A stretch of DNA of 48,827 nucleotides from contig PXFI01000336.1 in the NCBI GenBank assembly GCA_003564295.1, positions 1 to 48,827 of the forward strand, written 5' to 3'. How positions within the stretch are numbered: position 1 is the stretch's first letter; each line of letters starts with the position of its first letter. Below, piece after piece: positions 17,516 through 25,441 of this stretch. Below the pieces are notes generated by a model. It worked only from the letters and a program-made list of their open reading frames with translations. It was not told the DNA's origin and made no database searches. The position numbers and the translations under genes are program-made. This DNA is from Gemmatimonadota bacterium (GTDB lineage Bacteria; Gemmatimonadota; Gemmatimonadetes; Longimicrobiales; Gaopeijiaceae).

Positions 17516-17899
17516 TCAGGGTATCAGCCCCAGCCATTCCATGCACTCGTCCCGGTCCCAGAACACCCGGGTCTGGCGACGGCCTCCCTTGAACTCCCGG
17601 AGCCTCGAGTAGATGCGGGACAGGCCCATGCCCAGGGATTGGGAAATGAGAATGGCGATCTTGATGGGAATCGCCTCCGGATCGGTGGCCGCCGCCACCG
17701 AGGCCAACTCGGACAGTCCGGCGTAGGTCAGGTCCTGGAGGTCCGCCTCCGTCAGATCGATGAGCTCGTCGTAGATGTTGTACCGCGAGTCTCCCAGGTA
17801 CTCCCGGACGTAATCGAGGAGCTCCTGGTCGGTGACGATGCCCTCACCCCGGACGAAGATCACCTGCTGGTTCTCATCGATCTGCACGTTCAGAGGCAT
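17516..17899 (-). CDS. Small STAS/SpoIIAA-like protein
   Basis: The 127-residue cytoplasmic protein begins MPLNVQIDENQQVIFVRGEGIVTDQELLDYVREYLGD and continues YNIYDELIDLTEADL. This strand-helix pattern resembles SpoIIAA-like/STAS-domain proteins. It ends with FKGGRRQTRVFWDRDECMEWLGL, a C-terminal tail often seen in that group. It starts 12 bp after the rny stop, so it is probably in the same transcript. No catalytic motif is visible. Function unknown; the fold call is tentative. Confidence 0.65.
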   Translation of the reverse strand: MPLNVQIDENQQVIFVRGEGIVTDQELLDYVREYLGDSRYNIYDELIDLTEADLQDLTYAGLSELASVAAATDPEAIPIKIAILISQSLGMGLSRIYSRLREFKGGRRQTRVFWDRDECMEWLGLIP

Positions 17900-17911
17900 G
17901 GCTTCCCTACC

Positions 17912-19480
17912 TCAGCGGGCGAAGTCCACCGACCGCGTCTCACGGATCACCACGACCTTGATCTGACCCGGGTATTGGAGCTCTCCCTCGATCTTGCGGG
18001 CCACGGTTTCGGATAGCTGGGCCATCTCCTGGTCCGATATCTTCTCGGGCTGGACCATCACCCGCAGCTCCCGGCCCGCCTGGATGGCAAAGCAGCGCTC
18101 CACGCCCGGGTAGGCCGAAGCGATCTCCTCCAGGTTCTCCAACCGCTTCACGTAGCCCTCGAACATCTCCCTCCGGGCGCCGGGACGGGACCCGCTGATG
18201 GCATCAGCCGCGGTGACCAGGAAGGTTTCCGGGAAATGGTGAGGTTCCTCGTCGTGATGGGCCTTGATGGCGTTCAGCACCACCTCCGGCTCCTTGTGCT
18301 TCTTGCACAGCCTCCACCCCAACTCCACGTGCGTCCCTTCCTGCTCGTGGGTCATGCCCTTCCCTATGTCGTGGAGAAGGCCGGCCCGCTTGGCCAGTTG
18401 AGCATCGAGTCCCATCTCGGCAGCCATGTTTCCCGCCAGAAGAGCGACTTCCCGGGAATGGCCCAGCTGGTTCTGGCCGAAGGAGGTGCGGAACTTGAGC
18501 TGGCCCAGGACCTTGACGATCTCCGGATGGACGTTGTGGATGCCGAGCTCGTAGAGGACCTGCTCGGCGGCCTCCAGCATCCCCTGCTCCACCTCCTTCT
18601 CACTCTTGGCCACGGTCTCCTCGATCCGACCCGGGTGGATCCGCCCGTCCTCCACGAGCTTTTCCAGTGCGATCCGGGCCACCTCTCTCCGCACCGGGTT
18701 GAAAGCCGACAACACCACCGCCTCGGGTGTATCGTCGATGATGACGTCCACTCCCGTAGCCTGCTCGAAGGCCCGGATGTTCCTCCCTTCCCGCCCGATG
18801 ATGCGGCCTTTCATCTCGTCGGAGGGGAGCTGCACCACCGAGACGGTGGTCTCGGCGGTCTGGTCGGCGGCCAGACGCTGGATGGAGAGGGCCAGGATCT
18901 TCTTGGCTTCCTTCGTTGCCGTACGCTGAGCCTCCTCCTTGATGTCCCGGAGATCCTGGGCGGCTCCGGCCCGGGCCTGGTCCAGCATGGCGCTCGCGAG
19001 CTCCTTCTTCGCCTCCTGGGCCGTCTGACCTGCCAGGGCCTCCAGCTTCTCCAGGACCAGCTGCTCCTGCTCCTCCACGTTGCGAATACGATCTCTCAGG
19101 GATTGATCGCGACGGTCCAACTCCCGAAGCCGGGTCTCCTGGCTGGCCTCCCTTTCGCTGAGGCTGTCGAATTTGCGATCCAGAAACTCCGATCGCTCGT
19201 CCAGCCGTCGCTCCAGTCGGTCGATCTCCTCCCGGCGACGGTCCTCCTCCTTCTCCCATCCCTCCCGAAGCCGGAACACCTCTTCCTTCCCCTGGAGGAG
19301 TGCGCTTTCCCGAAGGGTCTCCGCTTCCTCCCGGGCCCGCTTCAGGATCCGGGAGGCTTCGTCCTTGGCCTCCTCCCGCTCTCGCCTCTGCCGGGACCTT
19401 TCTCTTCCCCGGCCGACAAGGAAAGCGATCAGGGCAAGCGCTACGGCAAGACCCGCCAGCGTGGCTTCCACGCCCGTCAT
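17912..19480 (-). CDS. rny: Ribonuclease Y
   Basis: This 522-residue membrane-anchored endoribonuclease initiates mRNA decay. It has one N-terminal transmembrane helix ([18 protein letters not shown]) and then a long basic/acidic coiled coil (about residues 30-190). The KH domain contains [28 protein letters not shown] (about 229-256). The HD phosphohydrolase core includes [17 protein letters not shown] and [10 protein letters not shown]. The C-terminus [17 protein letters not shown] is the family's standard ending. It follows zapA after a 176-bp spacer with two hairpins and precedes the STAS-like gene. Confidence 0.97.
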   Translation of the reverse strand: MTGVEATLAGLAVALALIAFLVGRGRERSRQRREREEAKDEASRILKRAREEAETLRESALLQGKEEVFRLREGWEKEEDRRREEIDRLERRLDERSEFLDRKFDSLSEREASQETRLRELDRRDQSLRDRIRNVEEQEQLVLEKLEALAGQTAQEAKKELASAMLDQARAGAAQDLRDIKEEAQRTATKEAKKILALSIQRLAADQTAETTVSVVQLPSDEMKGRIIGREGRNIRAFEQATGVDVIIDDTPEAVVLSAFNPVRREVARIALEKLVEDGRIHPGRIEETVAKSEKEVEQGMLEAAEQVLYELGIHNVHPEIVKVLGQLKFRTSFGQNQLGHSREVALLAGNMAAEMGLDAQLAKRAGLLHDIGKGMTHEQEGTHVELGWRLCKKHKEPEVVLNAIKAHHDEEPHHFPETFLVTAADAISGSRPGARREMFEGYVKRLENLEEIASAYPGVERCFAIQAGRELRVMVQPEKISDQEMAQLSETVARKIEGELQYPGQIKVVVIRETRSVDFAR

Positions 19481-19497
19481 CTATTGACTCCGAAAAC

Positions 19498-19515
19498 CGG
19501 ACACTCCTGTGTCCG
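19498..19515 (-). terminator. Hairpin immediately upstream of rny
   Basis: Minus-strand CGGACAC-AGGA-GTGTCCG is a perfect 7-bp stem followed by GTTTTC, only 17 bp before the rny ATG. It could be a weak intrinsic terminator or a translational block over the ribosome-binding site. A related GGACAC/GTGTCC palindrome lies at 31702-31718. Confidence 0.4.
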
Positions 19516-19543
19516 ATGGGTGGGCGATGATCGACGAACACTC

Positions 19544-19591
19544 ACACCTGACCTGCCAACTGCCCCTACCTGCCAGTTGCAGGACAGGTGT
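19544..19591 (-). promoter_or_regulatory. Long hairpin in the zapA-rny spacer
   Basis: On the minus strand ACACCTG-T-CCTGC-AACTG pairs with CAGTT-(G)GCAGG-T-CAGGTGT around the loop GCAGGTAGGGG. This gives about 17 bp with one T-T mismatch and one bulge. No U-tract follows, so it is more likely a processing site or leader element for rny than a terminator. Confidence 0.45.
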
Positions 19592-19656
19592 CAATGGTTA
19601 ATGAAAGAATAGGAGTACCGGGGCAAAAAACGCAAGTAATGAGAACGGGACCATGC

Positions 19657-20022
19657 TCAATCCCCCATCCCAGGCTCTTCTTCACTTCCCTGCCCGGGCT
19701 GCCCCATCCCCTCAGTTCCGGGCTCCTTCAACCCCTCCTCCAGTCGGAACGCCAGCGCCTGGACCCGGCCGGCGGTGGAGTGCTTGAGCTCATCCAGTTC
19801 GGTCCTGGCCTGGAAGAGCTCGTCGGTTATGGAAAGGGCCGCCAGGATGGCCACCTTGTGGTTCTCCAGAAGTCCGACCTGGCTTCGGATCTCCATCATC
19901 CGCTGGTCCACCCACTCGGCACATCGACGAGTGTAGTCGGCCTCCACGTTGGCCCGGATGGTGTGCTCCTCTCCCCCGATCCGGACCGTTACCGCCGTCC
20001 TGCCCCCTGAGTTGGCCATCAA
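19657..20022 (-). CDS. zapA: Cell division protein ZapA
   Basis: The 121-residue protein has the ZapA globular head (VTVRIGGEEHTIRANVEADYTRRCAEWVDQRMMEI) and a coiled-coil tail beginning KVAILAALSITDELFQARTELDEL. ZapA bundles FtsZ filaments at the Z-ring. The C-terminal 20 residues are Gly/Glu/Pro-rich and probably disordered. Its ATG overlaps the stop of the ZapB-like gene by ATGA, so the two division factors are translationally coupled. Confidence 0.88.
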   Translation of the reverse strand: MMANSGGRTAVTVRIGGEEHTIRANVEADYTRRCAEWVDQRMMEIRSQVGLLENHKVAILAALSITDELFQARTELDELKHSTAGRVQALAFRLEEGLKEPGTEGMGQPGQGSEEEPGMGD

Positions 20023-20336
20023 GCTTGCTCCTCCAGGTATCGAATCCGGGCCAGAAGCCGTTCCACGCCCGCTCTTCCCTTGGACAGACGTTCCAGGAGG
20101 TCCCGGTTTGCCGACTCCAGCTCTTGGAGCCGCACGGTCAGGCTGGTGGCGTCCTCATTATCTCCGGTGAACTTGTCGAGGAACTCCTTCATCCTCCTGC
20201 CTTCCACCTCGGCCTCCCGGAGCTCCTCTCGCAGGAGGTTCATCCGGTCCATGGTTTCTGCCACCGCCGCCTCCAGGCGGGCAAAGGCCCGGGCCTCCGT
20301 GGACTCCGATTTGATGCTATGCTCTGGCTTCGACAC
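20019..20336 (-). CDS. ZapB-like coiled-coil cell division protein
   Basis: The 105-residue protein is almost entirely heptad-patterned: ARLEAAVAETMDRMNLLREELREAEVEGRRMKEFLDKF, then LTVRLQELESANRDLLERLSKGRAGVERLLARIRYLEEQ. Size and position directly before zapA suggest a ZapB-like partner, though coiled coils match many families. It overlaps the pheT stop by 20 bp and zapA by 4 bp. Confidence 0.7.
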   Translation of the reverse strand: MSKPEHSIKSESTEARAFARLEAAVAETMDRMNLLREELREAEVEGRRMKEFLDKFTGDNEDATSLTVRLQELESANRDLLERLSKGRAGVERLLARIRYLEEQA

Positions 20337-22722
20337 CGAGTTCCTCCCGCAGGCGCTCCAGGATGCCCGCCACGCTCCGCTCCACCTCCTGGTCCGTCAG
20401 GGTGCGACGGTCGGACTGGAACCGGAGGCGGAAGGCCAGGGACCGGTGGCCATCCGGAATCCCCTCTCCCTCATAAACATCGAAGAGCTGCACGTCAACA
20501 AGCAACGGGCCTCCCTCGTTTCTGATGACCTCCTCCACTTGCCGGGCCTTCACGTCCCCGGACAGCAGAAGAGCCAGGTCCCGGTCAACGCCGGGAAAGA
20601 CGGGAAGAGGCTCATAGTGGCGTACGGCGGGCGGGGCCGGTTCCGGAGGGAGAGAGATCTCCAGGCCCCACATCGGACCCGCCCATGCGGGAGCGTCCAC
20701 GGCGCCGGAACGCACCCGCCCACCATATCCTACCATCCCGCCGCCGGCGTCAGCCACCGTGAAGCCTTCTTCCGGCAGGAGGAGCCCCTCCGCCGGCGCC
20801 CCCTCGGCAAGAGCCGCGCCTTCCAACCGGCATCCTGCAACCAGACGCCCCAAGAGGCCCTTCACGTCCCAGAGGTCCACCGCCTGGGGCTCACCCTGCC
20901 AGTGGAGGGGAGCCCTGTTCCCGGTAAGGACGACGCAGAGGTGGCTCTCCTCCCGTGGCGCCTCTCTCCCATCCTGCTCCAGGAAGACGGTGCCGATCTC
21001 GAAGAGCCGGATGTCCCTGCGGCCCCGGGCAAAGTTGTGTTCAACTCGCCTGAGAAGACCGGGAAGCAGGGTGGTTCTCAGCCGATCCTCCTGGGTCGAG
21101 ACCGGGTTGCTCAGCTGGGCCTCTCCTTCCCCTTTCGGGGCGAACGACATGGTCTGAGCCTCGAGAAAGCCCTCTCCCACCATGAGATCCCTGACCTGGT
21201 CCTCCAGCTGGAAGAGAGGGTGGTCCGGAACCGTTCCCATCCGGAAGGGTCCCAGGACCTCCGGGAACCGATCGTAGCCGTAGGCCCTGGCCACCTCCTC
21301 CAGCAGGTCCACCTCCCGCAGGACGTCGTAGCTCCTGAACCCCGGCACAGCAATCTCCATCTCCTCTCCGGAAGCTGCCAGGACCCTGAAGCCGAGAGGA
21401 CGGAGGAGATCACCGATCTCCTCTTTCGAAAGGGAGATCCCCAGGAGGCGTTCCACTCGTGCCGGGCGGAGGGACACCACCATCCCCGACCAGCGCTGCG
21501 GGCCCACATCCAGGATCACAGGGTCCGGCCTCCCTCCCCCCGTGGCCAGGATGATCTCCACGGCCCGCCGCACGGCCAGCTCCATGCCTTCTGGATCCAC
21601 CCCCCTCTCGAACCGGTAGCTGGCGTCCGTGGACATGTCCAGGGCGTTCCGGGTGGCCCGCACCGACTTCGGGTCGAAGAGGGCGCATTCCAGCAGGAGG
21701 TCCGTGGTGTCCTCCGTGACCTCGGAGTAGAGGCCGCCCATGACGCCCGCGATGGCCACCGGATCCCGGGCATCGCAAATGGCCAGCATGTCTTTGGTGA
21801 GGCGCCGGTCCACTCCGTCCAGGGTCCGGATGAGCTCGCCCTCCCGGGCCCGCCGCACCTCGATGGTGTTGCCCCCGAGCTTTTCCAGGTCGAAGGCGTG
21901 GAGGGGCTGGCCCAGCTCCAGGAGGACGTAGTTGGTGGCGTCCACCACGTTGTTGATGGGCCGGGACCCTGCCGCCCGGATCCTGGAAGCCAGCCAGGCC
22001 GGGGACGGCCCCACCCGGATGCCTCTCACCACGGCTCCCAGGTACCGGAAACACAGGTCCGGGTCCAGGATCCTCACGATGACTCCCCCGGCGGAGACCT
22101 CGCTCTCGTGTGAAAGGAGCTCCAGCGCCACCTCCGGAGCGCCGGCGACGAGCTCCAGCCGCACTTCCCCGTCTTCGGCGGCAGCCAGCTCCCGGGCCAG
22201 GCCCAGGTGAGAAAGGAGATCCCCCCGATTCGCCGTGACCTCCACGTCCAGCCGCCAGTCGTCGAGCCCGAGGACATGGGCCAGAGGCTCTCCGGGGGTG
22301 AGCTCTCCCGCCAACGTCAGGAGCTCCGACCCGTCGGGTCCCAGATCCAGCTCCTCCTCGGAGCAGAGCATGCCGCTGGACTCCACCCCGCGGATCCGGG
22401 CTCCACCGATCTCCGTCCCGTCCGGGAGACGGGAGCCCGGAGACGCGAAGGGATAGAACCCCCCGGGGCGCACGTTGGGAGCGCCACACACAACCTGGAG
22501 GAGCTCTCCACCTGCGTCGACGCGACAGACGGAGAGGCGGTCGGCCTCCGGATGGGGCTCCACGGATTCCACCCTGGCCACCAGGAGCCCCTCCAGGGCC
22601 ACAGCCAGAGGGACGAGACTTTCCACGGGCGCTCCCCGGAGGGCGAGGGTCTCCACCACTTCCTCCGGGGAGAGGGACGATCCGGGCCTCAAAGCCCTGA
22701 GCCACCGATACGATACGTTCAT
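20317..22722 (-). CDS. pheT: Phenylalanine-tRNA ligase beta subunit
   Basis: I start at MNVSYRWLRALRPG (22722), not at the track's 22914, because the upstream residues lie within pheS in another frame; ATGA overlaps the pheS stop. The 801-residue subunit has the N-terminal tRNA-binding OB domain (LLVARVESVEPHPEADRLSVCRVDAGG), a B3/B4 editing domain, and a B5 domain with DVEVTANRGDLLSHLG-type sequence earlier and RPARVERLLGISLSKEEI later. The C-terminal FDX-ACB anticodon-binding domain ends LAFRLRFQSDRRTLTDQEV. It forms the alpha2beta2 PheRS with pheS. Confidence 0.97.
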   Translation of the reverse strand: MNVSYRWLRALRPGSSLSPEEVVETLALRGAPVESLVPLAVALEGLLVARVESVEPHPEADRLSVCRVDAGGELLQVVCGAPNVRPGGFYPFASPGSRLPDGTEIGGARIRGVESSGMLCSEEELDLGPDGSELLTLAGELTPGEPLAHVLGLDDWRLDVEVTANRGDLLSHLGLARELAAAEDGEVRLELVAGAPEVALELLSHESEVSAGGVIVRILDPDLCFRYLGAVVRGIRVGPSPAWLASRIRAAGSRPINNVVDATNYVLLELGQPLHAFDLEKLGGNTIEVRRAREGELIRTLDGVDRRLTKDMLAICDARDPVAIAGVMGGLYSEVTEDTTDLLLECALFDPKSVRATRNALDMSTDASYRFERGVDPEGMELAVRRAVEIILATGGGRPDPVILDVGPQRWSGMVVSLRPARVERLLGISLSKEEIGDLLRPLGFRVLAASGEEMEIAVPGFRSYDVLREVDLLEEVARAYGYDRFPEVLGPFRMGTVPDHPLFQLEDQVRDLMVGEGFLEAQTMSFAPKGEGEAQLSNPVSTQEDRLRTTLLPGLLRRVEHNFARGRRDIRLFEIGTVFLEQDGREAPREESHLCVVLTGNRAPLHWQGEPQAVDLWDVKGLLGRLVAGCRLEGAALAEGAPAEGLLLPEEGFTVADAGGGMVGYGGRVRSGAVDAPAWAGPMWGLEISLPPEPAPPAVRHYEPLPVFPGVDRDLALLLSGDVKARQVEEVIRNEGGPLLVDVQLFDVYEGEGIPDGHRSLAFRLRFQSDRRTLTDQEVERSVAGILERLREELGVEARA

Positions 22723-23753
22723 GGCTGTGCGAACTGGCTCAAGAAGCGGATGTCGTTGTCGTAGAACATCCGGATGTCCCGGATCCCGAACTTCAGGGCC
22801 GCCATGCGGGCAGGGCCCATTCCGAAGGCGTATCCGGTGTAGCGCTCCGGGTCGTACCCCACGTTCTCCAGAACGGCGGGGTCCACCATCCCGGCTCCCA
22901 TGATCTCCAGCCAATCCGTCTCTTCCAGGCTCCCGTCGGGCCGGGTGGCGACTCTCTTGACGTCCACCTCGGCGCTGGGCTCCGTAAAGGGGAAGAACGA
23001 CGGCCGGAAACGCACCTTCGTGCCGGGTCCCCAGAACCTGCGGGCGAACTCCGCCAGCGTGGCCTTGAAATCCACGAAGGTGATCCCCTCGTCCACCACC
23101 AGGCCCTCCAACTGGAGGAAGGCAGGCGTGTGGGTGGCATCGGGGGTGTCCCTCCTGTAGACCATGCCCGGGGCGATGATCCTGACCGGAGGCTCATACC
23201 TCTCCATGATCCTGATCTGGACCGGAGAGGTGTGGGTCCTCAGGAGGAGGCCGCTCTTCAGATACAGAGTGTCCGCCTCGTCCACCACAGGGTGGTCAAG
23301 GGGGGTGTTCAGGGCCACGAAGTTGTACCAGTCCGTTTCCACCTCCGGCCCCCGGGCCCGGGTGAAGCCGAGGGAGCGGAAGATCTCCCAGATCTCGTCC
23401 ACGACCTGGGTCACGGGGTGCCGGCCACCCCTCCACACCGGCCGCCCCGGCAGAGACAGGTCCAGCCCCGGGTGCCTCCCCTTCCGCCCCGAGGCCAGCT
23501 CATCCTTCCGTTCCTCCAGCGCTCTCTGGACCGAGGCCTTCACGCGGTTGGCTTCGGCCCCCAGGACGGGGCGATCCTGGGGTGGGAGCTTCCCAAGGCC
23601 CCTCAGGACACCCGAGATCTTCCCGTCCTTCCGGCCAACGTAGAGGACACGGAGGTCCTCCAGGGACCCGGCATCCTCGGCGCCGGCCACGGCTTCCAGA
23701 GCCTCGGCCTCGAGCCGCTTGAGGGCCTCGACGGATGTTTCCAACCCGCTCAT
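22719..23753 (-). CDS. pheS: Phenylalanine-tRNA ligase alpha subunit
   Basis: The 344-residue catalytic subunit has an N-terminal coiled coil (ETSVEALKRLEAEALEAVAGAED). The class II core follows, with HPVTQVVDEIWEIFRSLGF, HTSPVQIRIM, DATHTPAFLQLEGLVVDEGI (motif 2) and GMGPARMAALKFGIRDIRMFYDNDIRFL (motif 3). It lies 201 bp after rplT, a gap that holds a strong hairpin. Confidence 0.97.
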   Translation of the reverse strand: MSGLETSVEALKRLEAEALEAVAGAEDAGSLEDLRVLYVGRKDGKISGVLRGLGKLPPQDRPVLGAEANRVKASVQRALEERKDELASGRKGRHPGLDLSLPGRPVWRGGRHPVTQVVDEIWEIFRSLGFTRARGPEVETDWYNFVALNTPLDHPVVDEADTLYLKSGLLLRTHTSPVQIRIMERYEPPVRIIAPGMVYRRDTPDATHTPAFLQLEGLVVDEGITFVDFKATLAEFARRFWGPGTKVRFRPSFFPFTEPSAEVDVKRVATRPDGSLEETDWLEIMGAGMVDPAVLENVGYDPERYTGYAFGMGPARMAALKFGIRDIRMFYDNDIRFLSQFAQP

Positions 23754-23890
23754 TGTCGTTCGTATCCCTTCCTTGGCCGGCCATTCTCCGAACCCCTCCC
23801 CTGCCGCTCCGGCGATCCGTTCCGCCCTGTCCTGGCCTTCCGCCGACCGGCTCCGCCTGCCCCCGGTTGTTGCGGCGACCCGCTAACCTA

Positions 23891-23934
23891 CGGCGAAGGG
23901 CTTCACGACGAAATCGTCATGAAGCCCTTCGCCG
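23891..23934 (-). terminator. Strong hairpin between rplT and pheS
   Basis: CGGCGAAGGGCTTCA pairs perfectly with TGAAGCCCTTCGCCG (15 bp). After one mismatch, GACG pairs with CGTC around a 4-nt loop, for 19 bp in all. No U-tract follows on either strand. It may be a terminator, an RNase III-type processing site or an attenuator; no Phe-rich leader ORF was found near it. Confidence 0.5.
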
Positions 23935-23954
23935 AACCGGGGAGGAGGGTGGGG

Positions 23955-24320
23955 TCAGCCGACTTGCGTCAGCCCTTCCTTCGCCCGGTCGGCCAGGTTG
24001 CTAAAGGCGTTCGGATCCCGGATGGCCAGGTCGGCCAGGGCTTTGCGATCCAGCTCAACGCCGGAGCGCTTGAGGCCGTTCATGAACCGGGAATAGGAGA
24101 GATCATTCTGGCGAGCCGCAGCGTTGATCCGGACGATCCAGAGGCTCCTGAAATTCCGTTTCTTCTTCTTGCGGTCGCGATATGCGTGCTCCCACCCCTT
24201 CTCCACCGCGTCCTTGGCGGTGCGGTAGAGATTCTTTCGCCCTCCGAAATACCCTTTTGCCGCCTTGAGGATCTTCTTCTTGCGCTTCTTCCGGGCGGCA
24301 GCGCGCGATACACGAGGCAT
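23955..24320 (-). CDS. rplT: 50S ribosomal protein L20
   Basis: The 121-residue, very basic protein reads [68 protein letters not shown], the L20 signature. L20 helps early 50S assembly and in Bacillus represses its own infC-rpmI-rplT operon through the leader. It follows rpmI by 19 bp. Confidence 0.98.
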   Translation of the reverse strand: MPRVSRAAARKKRKKKILKAAKGYFGGRKNLYRTAKDAVEKGWEHAYRDRKKKKRNFRSLWIVRINAAARQNDLSYSRFMNGLKRSGVELDRKALADLAIRDPNAFSNLADRAKEGLTQVG

Positions 24321-24339
24321 GGCTTGGCTCCTCTCTTCT

Positions 24340-24534
24340 TCAACACGCCAGCAGGCGCTTCATCCGCTTCTCGTCGACCCTGGCCACCAGGGTGCTGGTG
24401 CGCAGGCGCCGCTTCCGCTTCCGGTCCTTCTTCGTGAGGATATGGCTCTTGTTGGCTCGCATGCGCCGGATCTTGCCGGTCCCGGTCTTCCGCAAGCGCT
24501 TCGCCGCACCCCGGTTCGTCTTCATCTTGGGCAT
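24340..24534 (-). CDS. rpmI: 50S ribosomal protein L35
   Basis: The 64-residue protein [36 protein letters not shown] is L35. I use the internal ATG at 24534 because MPKMKT is the universal N-terminus; AAGGAG lies upstream. Gene order infC-rpmI-rplT is conserved across bacteria. Confidence 0.97.
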   Translation of the reverse strand: MPKMKTNRGAAKRLRKTGTGKIRRMRANKSHILTKKDRKRKRRLRTSTLVARVDEKRMKRLLAC

Positions 24535-24624
24535 GACAAACTCCTTGTGGGGCGGCCCCGGCATCGGCCGGAGCGGGCCCGAAAAGCTCACCCCAGGGAC
24601 CCCGTTCGGGGCCCGGAGGGTCTC

Positions 24625-25143
24625 TTACTTCACTTTCAACGGGGCCATGACCATGAACATGACCCTTCCCTCGAACCCGGGCGCTGCCTCCACCTTGCCC
24701 AGATCCGACAGGTCCTCCTGCACCCGTTTCAGAACCTCCAGTCCCAGCTCCGAGTGGGTGATCTGGCGTCCCCGGAACATCATGGTGAGGCGAACCTTGT
24801 TCCCTTCCTCGAGAAACCGCCGGGCGTGCCGGAGCTTGAACTCGTAATCGTGTTCCTCGATGCCCGGGCGGAACTTCACCTCTTTGACCTGGATCTGATG
24901 CTGCTTCTTCTTTGCCTCCCGGGCAGCCCGCGCCTGCTCGTACTTGAACTTGCCGTGGTCCATCATCTTGACCACCGGAGGCCGGGCATCCGGCGCAACT
25001 TCAACCAGGTCCAACCCCTTCTCTTCGGCGCGCTCCCGGGCTTCATCGATGCTAACGATGCCGATCTGTTCACCGTCGTCACCAATGAGGCGGATGGGGC
25101 TGATCCGAATCTGCTCGTTGACACGGACCTTTTGTTCTTTGAT
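24625..25143 (-). CDS. infC: Translation initiation factor IF-3, with apparent ATC start
   Basis: The track shows only the C-terminal 129 residues. Upstream in frame the sequence KEQKVRVNEQIRISPIRLIGDDGEQIGIVSIDEARERAEEKGL is the IF-3 N-terminal domain. An in-frame TGA lies two codons before an ATC at 25141-25143, and no ATG, GTG or TTG occurs between that stop and the conserved VNEQIRISPIRLI. GGAGG sits 9 bp before the ATC. I therefore infer an ATC start giving 172 residues, as known for infC elsewhere, where a rare start lets IF-3 limit its own translation. The C-terminal domain has KEVKFRPGIEEHDYEFKLRHARRFLEEGNKV. Confidence 0.95.
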   Translation of the reverse strand: MKEQKVRVNEQIRISPIRLIGDDGEQIGIVSIDEARERAEEKGLDLVEVAPDARPPVVKMMDHGKFKYEQARAAREAKKKQHQIQVKEVKFRPGIEEHDYEFKLRHARRFLEEGNKVRLTMMFRGRQITHSELGLEVLKRVQEDLSDLGKVEAAPGFEGRVMFMVMAPLKVK

Positions 25144-25206
25144 GGCTCAGAACCTCCACTCTGGCTGTGGCTCGGACCTTCCGCACCAGGGCCCACAGAA
25201 GAAAAA

Positions 25207-25265
25207 GGCCCGGATGAACACCGGGCCGAGGCAACTCCCGAAAGGTCCCGAGGGACCCTTCGGCC
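25207..25265 (-). terminator. infC leader attenuator (terminator with competing antiterminator)
   Basis: On the minus strand GGCCCGG-TGTTCAT-CCGGGCC is followed by TTTTTCTTCT, a canonical intrinsic terminator (stem 25207-25227), 64 bp before the infC start. Its 5' arm overlaps TCGGCC (25224-25229), which can instead pair with GGCCGA at 25260-25265, enclosing an inner GGTCCC/GGGACC hairpin. The two structures are mutually exclusive. In Bacillus, L20 binding switches an analogous infC leader; that ligand is an inference here. Confidence 0.65.
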
Positions 25266-25350
25266 TGCTTCTGAACCCGGCGATGCCCCGAAAAACCACG
25301 GGGATCGAAAGGTGGGAGGAAGGATTCCCCCTCTTCCAATGATCTGCTCA

Positions 25351-25378
25351 AAGATACCGGGAGACGCCCAAGGGTCAA
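25351..25378 (-). promoter_or_regulatory. Promoter of infC-rpmI-rplT
   Basis: TTGACC (25373-25378) and TATCTT (25351-25356) with a 16-bp spacer. Transcription would begin near 25344, giving a leader of about 200 nt. Confidence 0.65.
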
Positions 25379-25441
25379 GCTTTCAGGGCGCTTTGCCCGC
25401 TCCCGCTCCCGCCAGAGCCCCCTTGGGAACTCCCGAAGGAC

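Noticed and set aside
19481-19656. 6S RNA beside zapA
   Set aside because: The spacer folds into two separate hairpins, not one long rod with a central open bubble.
23754-23890. Phe leader peptide for pheST
   Set aside because: The only short ORF next to the hairpin encodes MTISS; no run of TTC/TTT codons exists in the gap.
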